A DNA stretch of 64,000 bases, from positions 1,116,001-1,180,000 of the forward strand of contig JAUDYN010000008.1 of the NCBI GenBank assembly GCA_030407005.1, written 5' to 3'. The notes under the pieces are model-generated. The model saw only the letters and a program-made list of their open reading frames with translations. It searched no databases and had not been told where the DNA came from. Shown here piece by piece: positions 1 through 9,782 of the stretch (positions are counted from its first letter, which is position 1; each line of letters opens with the position of its first letter). Source of the DNA: Desarmillaria ectypa. Its lineage: Eukaryota > Basidiomycota > Agaricomycetes > Agaricales > Physalacriaceae. Made by a program: the position numbers and the translations under genes.

Positions 1-1561
1 CTCCTCCGCAGGGAGAAGAGATACAAGCCCGCCAGGCCATATCAATCGCCAAGGATAGGCTATGCCAGTTGCAAGACGCAGCACAGGAGGACATGCCTGC
101 CAATATTGCTGGTCTAGAGGCCTCAAAGAAGGTGCATTCATTATCGTCTCTGGTTTTGCTGATATCTGACGATGTCCTGTAGGAATCTGAAGAAGAAAAG
201 GAGAACCTCGAAGCACAATTCAAAGATCACCTTGCTCGTAAAGCTGAGATTGATGAAGCGCAGAAGGGCTTTTTGGAGCGGTTAAACGCCGTGAAGAAGA
301 ACATGGAAGAATTCGAGGCGAGACAGAAAGCGGTTCAGGTAGGAGCCCGTGCACGTTCTGACATTGATCAGTCAGATACTCATGAATTCATGTTCAGGCC
401 AAGGTCGAGAAGGCTGCTGAGAAGCGGATGGAAGCGCAGAACAGCATCAAGCATTATGAAGCTAAGCTTACTGAAGAGCAGGCTAAGGTCAACGAGGCCA
501 ACGAAGCAGCCAACGTTCTGGAAGAGGAGTTTGAGGCAAGTTCACATCAATACAGTAAGGCAGTCATGTTAACTTGTATTTCCCCAGGCTTGGACTGCGA
601 AGGCAACTGACTATTGCGACCGTGTTGAGACTACTCGTCGGTCAGACGAGATTCAGAAGAATCTGGACTCCGTTCAACAAGCCTTAAAGCAGAGAGAGAA
701 AAGGTAAATTTATGTATGACTAGACCTTTGGGCGGCGTCTCATTCACCATTGCAGGCATGGTGCAACGGTCGACGAAATGACGATAGAGGTCAACAAGAC
801 TAGGGCAAATCTCGAAGCTGCGGAGAGTCAATTGAAGCAAATGGTCTCCTTGAACAAGGTAGTATGAGCGCGTGTCGTATTCAAGTGTTACCACTGATCA
901 GTAATTTCCAGAGATTGAAGGCTTCTCTAGTCGCTCGTTTGAACAGATGGCAAGAGTTCCGCCTGCACATTGCATGTCGGTGCAAGCTGATATTCCAATA
1001 CAATCTCTCTCATCGAGGCTACTTCGGGAAGGTTTTGTTTGACCATGATAAAGGAACGTTGCAGCTCAAGGTATGCAAATAGCACTGTCCCCAGTGCAGC
1101 GGGCTCATCCCCTTCCAGGTTCAGACGGACGATGTTGCGGCCACACAAGGATCCAGGGACAAGGATCCGCGTTCTCTGAGCGGCGGCGAAAAGTCATTCT
1201 CTACTATCTGTCTGCTTTTGTCGTTGTGGGAGGCTATAGGATGCCCACTTCGTTGCCTTGGTTTGTATATTGCTCGTATCGTGCCGTATTTGTTGCTCAT
1301 GGGCCCCTTAGACGAGTTTGATGTGTTTATGGATGCTGTCAATCGTCGGATATCTATGAAGATGATGGCGGGTTCTTCACCTTTCCTTCTAAATGCCGCC
1401 ACTGATGAGCTTTTCAGATTGAAACCGCTAATCAGTCAGACAAGAAGCAGTATATTCTGATCACGCCGCAAGACATGACGAGTATTACGGTGGGTCATAC
1501 TGTGCGCGTCCACCGTATGACAGATCCGGAGAGAAATCAAGGAATGCTGGCGTTCAGCTAA
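1..1561 (+). CDS. SMC6: SMC6, structural maintenance of chromosomes protein 6 (3' part only)
   Basis: This is the C-terminal part of an SMC ATPase; the 5' part lies outside the window. The first ~900 bases encode charged coiled coil (E/K/Q/A-rich exons). They are followed by the C-terminal head with [11 protein letters not shown], the ABC signature [20 protein letters not shown] and a Walker B-type [13 protein letters not shown]. The tail runs through ITPQDM to a stop at 1559-1561. The LDEFDVFMD form and the RGY-GK stretch are typical of Smc6 rather than Smc5 or condensin/cohesin SMCs. In the family, Smc6 pairs with Smc5 and the Nse proteins in a nuclear complex for DNA repair, replication-fork stability and SUMO ligation. 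Several short introns interrupt the frame, for example near 120-182, 340-400 and 535-588. The next gene follows on the same strand. Confidence 0.93.
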
Positions 1562-2036
1562 GTAGAAAGACCTGCATATGTGTAGGACGGTTAAATAACG
1601 TCATCCTTTAAATGCTTAATGCTCCCTATTGGATACCGATAAATTCTGCTACATATATTATCGTACAGCAACTTGTATCAATACCTTACTGTCTGTTATT
1701 TTACTATCCCATACTATCTATCCAGAACCGTCAATTCAAAGTCCAGCTAGGCGACCTGAGAAGTAGACTTGGTATACCAACGACTGTGGAAACACGATGT
1801 GTGCTTGGTATTGATGGTAACCATCCGATTTATTTGGGACTTTGAATATTTTTTTTTGGCGCACTTTCGACTATTCCGACATGTGAAATAGCGCGTACGC
1901 GTAGAGCGGCATGCCGTGCCGTCCGTATAGCTTCGTCACATCCGTCATTGGTAGCGCGCCTATTTTTTTTTCCTACTCCCGTTCACGGACTGCGATATAA
2001 TCATTCTGCAAGCAGCCCCGTTTGTCTTTCTCCAAA
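1562..2036. other. intergenic, SMC6 3' end to next gene's promoter
   Basis: No gene is seen. AT-rich sequence follows the SMC6 stop, with T-runs near 1849-1857 and 1962-1970. The second half is probably the promoter and 5' UTR of the gene starting at 2037. Confidence 0.6.
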
Positions 2037-3179
2037 ATGGGCAAAGGCGATATGTTGCGTATCATTTCAATGCCCCTTCGCCGACCCCCACCCTCCATTA
2101 CCCCAATTACACTACGACCGCGACCGCATATCATGACCTATTACCAGTTTCAGCTCAATCCGCCACGGCCGCAGGAGTCGAGCGTTGGGCGGTCTAGATG
2201 GATCCCGGAAGGGGGATTTTTACTTTGGGCCCAAAACAAGGCTGCCGACACTTGGGCGGGTTTCGGGAAGGCAAAGGAGGGCAGCTGGAAGGTGCTTGCT
2301 ACCAGCCTGAATCCCTGTCTACTTCCCTTACGTTGACGTCTCATAGCTGAAAGTTTTCCAGTACGGGGAGTGCGTCGTGGACAGGATAGACTTTGAAGAA
2401 CTGGCATTGAAGGGCGTCGACCCTTCCATAGGGCCGACTGTCTTGCATCCTGATTTTTCGGGCAAAGTGGGAAAGCAAGAGTCGTCCCTAGTCAAGGTGC
2501 AGGTACATCGCTTTTCCGTCTCCTGACAACTGTTTCCTTAACAAACCGTTCAGATATCCCTACTGTATCCTCCTTCAATAATCTCCGGAGAGGCTTCCCT
2601 CGCTCATCTGTTGGATCTTCTTGAGCATCGGGAACCACGGCATAAAAAAGGATTCTGGATCTGGATGATTGCTGCTCCGTTTACCGCACCCTTCATGATC
2701 ATCCGTGCGTCGCTCCGAACCCTGGATTGCTCTGAAACTCATCGGGTCTCCGTTAGCCGTCATACCTAATCTACCTTTTTTCTTCTGTGTGTGGCGATCA
2801 TGGTCCCATTACAGAGGTGTGTACCCATTGGCTATTATGTCCTTCACGCGGTCTGATGCATATTTTGAATTGTGATGCAGCATACCGAGCTTCCCAGTAC
2901 CTGAAAGCTCTCCTTGGTGATGGAACTATAGTACCTCAGTCCAGCAAGATTCTTGACCAAATATATCACGACTATCTCCCCAAAGCTCTACCATCACCGC
3001 CGAACGCAGGATCGTCGGATTCAAAGAAATTACCATCAAAACCCCCAATTCCAGAAGAACAACTGCTCTTATCTCGAGAAGCAATTCCCAAAATCATATC
3101 CTCATTCAAGCTTAGATCGAGCGCGGCGGCAGACATGTACAGGGCTGTCGAACAAGCAAGAGTACGGGTTAAAACATAG
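2037..3179 (+). CDS. mitochondrial K+/H+ exchange-related protein (Mit_KHE1 family)
   Basis: Five exons join in phase: 2037-2291, 2347-2502, 2554-2704, 2757-2816 and 2881-3179, giving 306 residues. The start is the first ATG of the frame and opens MGKGDMLRIISMPLRRPPP. The central part carries the family hallmark, a hydrophobic segment FWIWMIAAPFTAPFMIIPV followed by IPNLPFFFCVWRSWSHYRAYRASQYL (read in two pieces), at about residues 170-215. This matches the yeast YDL183c-type proteins (Pfam Mit_KHE1), which are linked to potassium/proton exchange across the inner mitochondrial membrane. The C-terminus is hydrophilic and proline-rich, with a basic tail (AVEQARVRVKT). All four introns are 51-64 bp GT-AG. 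A decayed copy of the last exon lies about 1.6 kb downstream. The family call is firm; the transport role is known only by family and is not proven to be catalytic. Confidence 0.85.
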
Positions 3180-4278
3180 TAAAGAGCAATGGTGGGAAGT
3201 GAGAACGTTCGATGGAACTGTTCAAATTATATCTCAGGACGTTGTTGCTGGGTCCCTGGTGCCCCGTGGAATACCAATGAGGAGAGCCCGCATCTTGCAC
3301 CTACCCAACTTCCCCGAAGATCATATTGACTGTGGGATGGCTCGTCAGGACGAAGGAGTCCTTCTGCGACGCCCATAATGGGAGGGGATTCGGGCTGATA
3401 CAGACAATGTAACATGAAGACCGTCTAGTACTGTCTACCAACCCTTAATTGAAAGCACCTTCCCCGGCGTGATCCTGAGCGTCGACGGACATAGTCTGGT
3501 CAAATATGAACCTGAGGGTGCTTCTGTCAACATATTGGAGCTGCATCCTTTGAATATCCTTTCGGTTGGGCACTAGAGTAAAAATTGCTTTATCACAGCC
3601 TGGTTCCAAATTTCATCTGTCGACTTAGATAGCACTGTTGTTTTCTGAGATAAGCCTACAGTAAGATCGGAAAGTTGGATAAACTAATAAAACCCTTGCT
3701 TAAAGACCAAATCAGTCTGGGGCCAGCTTTTGAAGCGACTTTACACCGTCTGATATCTCCTTCCACCAAGTACCTACCTTCTACTGTGCTTCACAAACGC
3801 CGAATCGGAGTGGCATTCCTTCCATCTTTGTGGTTATCGGACGCTCAAGAGTTGCGCCAGCCGCGGTGAATACTACGGAATTTCCTGTCCTAATGGAATA
3901 CTTCGATATCGATATCCTTGTAGACCTCATGAGCCATCCGTGACCCGATACGGCGTCCAACTTCCTACTGACCTCCAAAAGCAACGGCCTTTATGCCTAC
4001 CTCTTCCGGAGAGTTTTCTCCGTCTAACATCGTGGTTAGAAACCAAACGACAATGAAAGTAGATCCCCAAGTTGAACCTGGAACAGGACCGCATCAGCGT
4101 TGAGTTCGATCTAGCTCCGAGAGATATTGACCCGGCATCAGTCCGATTTTGTTCCTGACCAAACTTGAACTGAGTCCAGTTGACTTTCGTCACTAATCTC
4201 AGTCGCACATTCCGGGGACAACGACAAGAGAACGAGAGAAATCGCAAAATCAAGGAACGATTGTGCTCGATTGAACAG

Positions 4279-4336
4279 ATGCCAAATACCAAACTTGATG
4301 CACAGAAGTGCATAAACTTGGTTTGCATTTCATTTC
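4279..4336. repeat. imperfect palindrome
   Basis: The core is a perfect 6-bp stem, ATGCAC (4298-4303) and GTGCAT (4308-4313), around the loop AGAA. Outer arms continue with ACCAA (4288-4292) against TTGGT (4318-4322), and looser pairing extends to about 4279 and 4336. It lies in the gene-poor stretch and has no known role. Confidence 0.45.
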
Positions 4337-4561
4337 CTTGTGACTCCGACCGCCCATACTGACGAACTTTTGGAGACGGGGGAAGCAGCGTGCAGTGATA
4401 TATACAACATCGTCTGATTGGCATTCTATGAGAATCTACATGGGGCAATCGAAATTGTGCTGATGTGGCCTGAAGAAGTTGCAGCTGCTTAATACGCTTT
4501 TACAACCTTTCTCCGAATTTATCTCAAAGATTCGTTCAGATCAGTAGCGATCCGTGGACTA

Positions 4562-4760
4562 TGTCCCTAGCGACGGGACCATAATACCTCAGTCTAGCCA
4601 GATTTCCGGCCGCATATATCATGATTTTCTCCCCAACTTTCGGCCATCGCCGTGGAAAGCAGCACTTCTAGAGGCTTGTGCTCGTCGGATTCAAGAACAT
4701 CGCCACCAATTCCTCCTATTCTAAATGAGCACTTGCTCACTTGCTCTTATCTTGAGGGGA
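4562..4760 (+). pseudogene. decayed partial copy of the K+/H+ exchange-related gene (last exon)
   Basis: Bases 4572-4604 align without gaps to 2919-2951 in the last exon of the intact gene at 2037-3179 (27 of 33 identical by eye). Bases 4614-4636 align to 2961-2983 (20 of 23). Further colinear blocks follow: TCGTCGGATTCAA, and a block reading TTGCTCTTATCTTGAG against CTGCTCTTATCTCGAG. Small indels and an in-frame stop (TAA near 4720) break the frame. The same order and orientation indicate an old tandem duplication of which only the 3' exon is still recognisable. I could not detect the first four exons between 3180 and 4560. Confidence 0.75.
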
Positions 4761-5692
4761 TGTTACTATTCCCATTTCCATTTCAGCTACTTCGCCACTA
4801 AGATATAGGTTGATGACTGGATAAACATTGTCAGCCTTGAAAGGTGAAGTTCGTATTTAGTCTTCTGTTTTGCCAACGGTAGTTTATACAGCGGCTAATA
4901 CACAATATTTTTTCAAGCGGCAACAACGGACCGTGATCTTATGCAGCTCAGGCTCGGACGGCCCTTCAATCTGCGTGGAGTTGGGTTTCATTTGTAAATA
5001 AAGACATCGGAACCGTGTCGCACACATAGCACCAGGGTAGTAAATGCATTTTAGTCGCGTTGGGGAACCTGCTACAGGGAAGGCATATCCGAGCGAACCG
5101 GGCTCCAAGAGAACATCGCCTTGGATGGCAATCACTGACAAGCCATTGAAACCCGACAGACCTTGGACATGCCGCTGCTGAATTCGTACGCATCGCTTGC
5201 TAATTAAGAAATGATTTCGTACTGAATTAGATCCACGCGGCGCATGAGATATGTGCGCGGGGCCAACGTAAGTTACCGCTGCCAGCTTAGTACCAAACTC
5301 ACCGTCTTGATCTAAATTTGGATTCGATCGAAGTGATACAAGTTGCGAAATGGTAGGGATATTCGCATTGTGTCTGGACTGTACTAGTCCTGATGCCCGG
5401 AAGAGCTTTGCAGGCCAACAAAACCGTTCCTGTTGTAGTGCTCAGTCACATCAATCGCATTGAATGCATCACCGCGGTCCTTCAATGCAAATTTACCCGT
5501 ATACAATCCACCGAGCCTGCCCCAAAATTTTACATCTATCCCGAGCAATGACAGGACCTAAGGGTTGGCGTTTGTTCAGGGAGGCTAACTTTCCTTTATA
5601 AACGGAGGATAAAGCTTGTACTCCTCGATAAGCCCCTCGCAAGTGGACATAACTTTCAACATCCTCAGACAGTACTAGTACCACCCTCCGCC

Positions 5693-7150
5693 ATGTCTTC
5701 TATCGAAAAGCGTAGAATCTTAATGCTTCATGGGTAGGTTGTCCTCAGCCGTCTCGATTCTCTGTACTGACAACGCTGGCCTCATAGCTATGGCCAAAGC
5801 GCATACCTCATGAATCGTCTGGTGAACATCACCATGCCGCATCTCTGATGAGCGTTTTCTGATTATAGATCTAGCTGGGATCTACGATCACGGAGTGCGC
5901 GAACGACAACATCGAATTCTGTCTGTATCACTTCATCTTTCAAGACAGCGGTTATCGCTGACTCATGATACTGATTAGTGTTCTTGGATGCACCGTGGGT
6001 GATGACACCCGCAGACCCCAACGGTGCTGTCGCTGCCGCAAACTCAGAGGTTTCTGCTCCAGTCTGTTTGACTCCAACGGCTTTCCCCCAAGGACCAGGT
6101 GTCCCCCGCCGTTGGTTTACGATTCATAACTTCGGAGGGAACACTATGCCAGGCATAGAAGCTTCACTTGATCTGATCCGTGAGACTCTCCAAAACAATA
6201 GATTCGAGGTCGGTTTCTTATCTATTTCATTATGTACGCATACTCAAACGTGTCCGTAGGCTATATTTGGGTTTAGGTATGCGCACATTAGACCAATATC
6301 ATCGCAGGTCGCTGAGCCAGACTTCTTTCTATAGCCAGGGAGCAGCGATGGCCGAGCTGATCGCAGCTATGGTTTGTGTTGTTCTTACAGTTCGCTGCAT
6401 ATTAGCTGATTCTATCTCCTGCAACAGTTGGAACGACCGCATCTCTATCCGACATTCTGCCCCAACGGTGTTGCGCCTCACCCACCTATGTGGGTTCCTG
6501 ACCCTTGATCTATATTAATAGTTTCTCATGGTCATTCTAGGAAATATTTGGTCACGATTGCAGGATTCCTACTTAGAGGCCCTTTGGCTTCATGGGGAAG
6601 CCGTTCGAAGGATGCGTTCCACCAGGAGACAGGCGCTTTCTGTCTGAGGACCCCCATCCTCCATGTTTTGGGCAAGGCTGACCTTGTCGTTCCTCGCGAG
6701 AGAGCTAACATTTTCATGGGTTTCCACGAATCGAAGAGAGTGGAGGAGCACGTTGGTGGTCGGTGTCCCATTATCTTTCTGGTGGAAGTTTTCTGAATAA
6801 GGCTTTGCATCATAGGCCACTTTATACCAACGCGACCCAAGTGGCGAAAGTTCTTCGCTGAGTTCCTCCGTGATCCATTTGGCGAAATCGTATCCCCTAC
6901 ACTCGTCAAGGAAACTGTTATCGTTACACCGCCACCTTCGGCTCAGCTACCGGAGACGAGGTATCGTATGGGGCAAACCCTTCCTCAAGGATATGTATCG
7001 GAGGAGGAAGAACGAAGATCCGGCGCGTCTACTCCCGATTCCGAGCCGCCTCAAACACCTACCTTCGAGCCGACCCTGTTACCCCTGCCCTCCGCTAAAG
7101 AGGATGCGCGCATGTGGGATGTGTATACTGGACTGGTATACCAAGGATAG
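5693..7150 (+). CDS. FSH1-family serine hydrolase
   Basis: Nine exons join in phase: 5693-5733, 5788-5821, 5875-5920, 5979-6208, 6260-6276, 6335-6371, 6428-6489, 6541-6758 and 6816-7150, giving 339 residues. The alpha/beta-hydrolase core is clear: an opening RRILMLHGYGQSA, then EFLFLDAPWVMTPADP, the nucleophile elbow GFSQGAAMA (catalytic Ser), an acid-region LGKADLVVP, and the catalytic His in EEHVGGHFIPTRP. This order is that of the FSH1 family (yeast Fsh1-3, human OVCA2), cytosolic esterase-like enzymes of uncertain substrate. A tail of about 80 residues after the hydrolase core, rich in P, S, T and E and ending in MWDVYTGLVYQG, is extra to the usual ~240-residue family length. The codons for the elbow are split by an intron after a 17-nt exon. 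The start at 5693 is the only ATG that reaches the HGYG motif in frame. Confidence 0.9.
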
Positions 7151-9782
7151 GCGACACTGAATGTACCGGTAGTCCGTAGTTTTAAGTTATGGGTAGGATA
7201 GCTCGATAGAGGGATAGAACGCATAAATTCTTGTATATCATCATTACACATTTTCGTTACAATAATTGAGCATTGCGCTATCGCGCGAAAAACCCTGGAT
7301 GGCATTGGGTAAGAATTACATGCTACCAGCGATGTCACGGTTAGACAACCCTAGCTGGGATTTAAGGGTTTAAGTTCAATACATGTCTGGTCCTCTCTTC
7401 CAGCGCGAGAGACTCGAGTATCAGGGCCACGCTTTGCTCCCAGTGTTATGTGGATCATACACCATGAACGTGAAAGAGAAGATCTGCAGGCAGAATGCTT
7501 AGGTATCTAGCCGAGCCCCGGGGACACATGGCTAGGGACATCTGCTACTGCGTGTAAATCCTCTTGGCCTTCAGCTGCCTTCAGTGCATGTACGGGTGCG
7601 CGGTCCGATCGTCCCGACGGTGGCGCATCAGAGCTTGGTAATAGCGGTCTGATTCCGAATCTTTCCGAAGAATGAGGAAACGACAGAGGGTTATAGCGAG
7701 GCGTAGCTGTCTGGACAGGGGCTATACTCGGGGCCGGCTGATGTAATATGGAGTGATTGGCGAGCAGGCGGCTTCACGGCAGTATCGATGCCGCCTGTGG
7801 CTGAGCATACTTCAATCCCGATGTCTCCCTATTGGTCGGCACAGACCGTATGACACGTAGTAGGTAATGTTTTCTTGTTTGAGATCTAATGCACATATGC
7901 AGGGACAAGCAGCTGCGGAGTGAGATTTTTGCATGGCTAAGTACTTTTCCACATCTGATCAAGGTGTATCTTATTTAATTCTTCTTGAATGAGCAGTTAC
8001 CCAAAGCCACCGAGTCTACAAAACAGAGTGGGTACTCTCAGCAAGCATCTGATTCTTGAACACCGCCGGTATTGTTCTTCGACTGAGAGACCCCTAAGCT
8101 CCTTTATAATTATCTCATGGCGGAGTAGTCTCTCCAAATACAATAGCAGGGATCCCTCGAGGAGGGAGTGCTAGGTACCTTGTCTTTTCGATCTGGGATC
8201 AGAAGGGTCCAGAGAGCAAAAGCCCGTTCTTCTACCAGAGATACACTGTTCTTTAGTGTTGGACAACTTTACTACTCCAGATAATAAAATATTAGCCGTC
8301 CGTGTTGCGTTCAGACCTGACGCAGGGTGCATTCTTGGGTCATGCGCGGAGTTCTCGAATTAGTGACCCAGCACGAAATTCCCTTTGTATTTGGTCGGGG
8401 ACCTGTTTGTATTTAAGCTTTTTCACTTCGACTTGAATCATCCTTAACGGAGCTAACACCTGTCTTTAATCCCCTGCGAAAGGCACTATATACAACATGG
8501 TAATCATTGCCTGATATCCTTCTCTCCGGTCAGGACATAGATTCCATTCCATACGAGGTGAGGAACACAAAAATTTCCCCTCTTTGCATGTGAAACTTTT
8601 GATTCTGGGAAAGTAATACACATGAGGGCTCCACAGTAAGGCCAGACCAAGGCGAACAACGGCCTTTTCAGCGCGGAAGGCAAGTATCCTAAAGTATCCA
8701 CTCTAACCTCGCACGTCACGCTCCTCATCAAATCGCAATTAGGAAGGTTCAGCCCGCTAAAGAAACTCAATCGTGAAGGAGCCCAAACTGTCACCTTAGT
8801 GTTGTCAATGTCTGCTTGCAAAGAGAGAAAGTGTAACAGGCGGACAGAGAGCTTTGGCGCAAAGATAGGAACTTGATTGCCATTCGAAATTTGCCTCGGC
8901 CGGTGGTAATAACGTACTGAATCTTGGATCATTCGGCGTACATTTAAAGTTGCCTTGCCATCGCTCGCCATCAAACGTGTCCTTGTAGAAAAGTCAGCAT
9001 ATAAATGGCGAATAGGAGGGTGTGGGTAGTTTCGACAAAAGGGGGATGGTAAGAGGTGATAGAAGCATTCTCCTTGATATTGAAACTTTTGAAGACCAGA
9101 TGGAGCTTGTGTGGGTAGTAAGAACCGGCAAAACGTGCTGTAGGGAAGAACATTCTGCCCCGCAAAACGATGGTAGTACTTGAGCTTGTGAAATAATATA
9201 AACAAGTTCTAACCCTTGAATAGGTGCCGGGCCAGAGGAGATCCAGAATCTGAAGGCTGGAGGCTTGTGGACAGCCGGCTGGCCAGTTGAACCGAAAACA
9301 AGGATGATGCGAGTGATAGAAGGTGTACAAGTGGTATACCAAGTACACAAGACCCACTCGAATCCGGCAAGGCATGATTGTTCAGGGCAACAAGAAAAAA
9401 ATGAAATTTCTCCACAGCGACGGCAAGGAAAGGTCCACCGCGAGTACAAAAACGGTTACCCATTATTTCCTGGTGAAAAAAGAGGGATTTCGTAATGGTA
9501 ACATGTGGGATAGAGACAGTTCCGATGGTTATCGAGAAGCGGGACACTAAGTTCATGGGAAAGAACTAGATCAGGAAGGGTCCCGTTGGAATCAGGGCGG
9601 CAACGGTGTGGGTATAGAGGTTCCTTTTTGAGAGACTTTGGAGCAAATATCTCAAAAAAAACCCAAAATAGGACTAAATTTAAATACAAATTCAACACAA
9701 TTGAACTCAGCGAAGGATCTCTGGATAGAGAAGCATACATCATTCAGGGTAGCCTGCTCTGGCAAGCTCGTGCACTTTCTTC
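7151..9782. other. 2.6-kb interval with no secure gene
   Basis: It lies between the FSH1 gene and the F-box gene, both on the plus strand. Short open frames occur on both strands; only the minus-strand frame at 8504-9205 is long enough to mention. The last ~200 bases upstream of 9783 are AT-rich and may hold the promoter of the F-box gene. No repeat, tRNA or transposon end was recognised. Confidence 0.55.
8504..9205 (-). CDS. uncertain open frame, possible F-box/LRR-like remnant
   Basis: This is an uninterrupted frame of about 233 codons with no recognised domain. The translation has recurrent leucine-rich lines such as APKLSVRLLHFLSLQADIDN and WAPSRLSFFSGLNLPNCDL, which recall the degenerate leucine-rich part of fungal F-box proteins. 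No F-box motif was found upstream on this strand. The first base of the frame need not be a start; the first convincing internal ATG opens MASDGKATLNVRR. It may be a decayed or chance frame. Confidence 0.22.
   Translation of the reverse strand: MFILFHKLKYYHRFAGQNVLPYSTFCRFLLPTQAPSGLQKFQYQGECFYHLLPSPFCRNYPHPPIRHLYADFSTRTRLMASDGKATLNVRRMIQDSVRYYHRPRQISNGNQVPIFAPKLSVRLLHFLSLQADIDNTKVTVWAPSRLSFFSGLNLPNCDLMRSVTCEVRVDTLGYLPSALKRPLFALVWPYCGALMCITFPESKVSHAKRGNFCVPHLVWNGIYVLTGEKDIRQ

Larger units (their letters stand above)
3180..5692. other. gene-poor region between K+/H+ exchange gene and FSH1 gene
   Basis: No intact gene is recognised in 2.5 kb. Open frames here are short and broken. Stretches such as 3190-3378 and 3880-4010 look protein-like when translated but are interrupted and match no family I recognise. 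One identifiable relic is the partial copy of the upstream gene at about 4562-4760. An imperfect palindrome sits at about 4279-4336. The region looks like decayed duplicated sequence. Confidence 0.55.

Noticed and set aside
2953..3378. Second open frame overlapping the end of the K+/H+ exchange gene
   Set aside because: It is a shadow frame over the real last exon; its downstream part matches nothing recognisable.
7151..9782. Transposon or retroelement remains
   Set aside because: No terminal repeats, reverse transcriptase or transposase motifs were seen in any frame.
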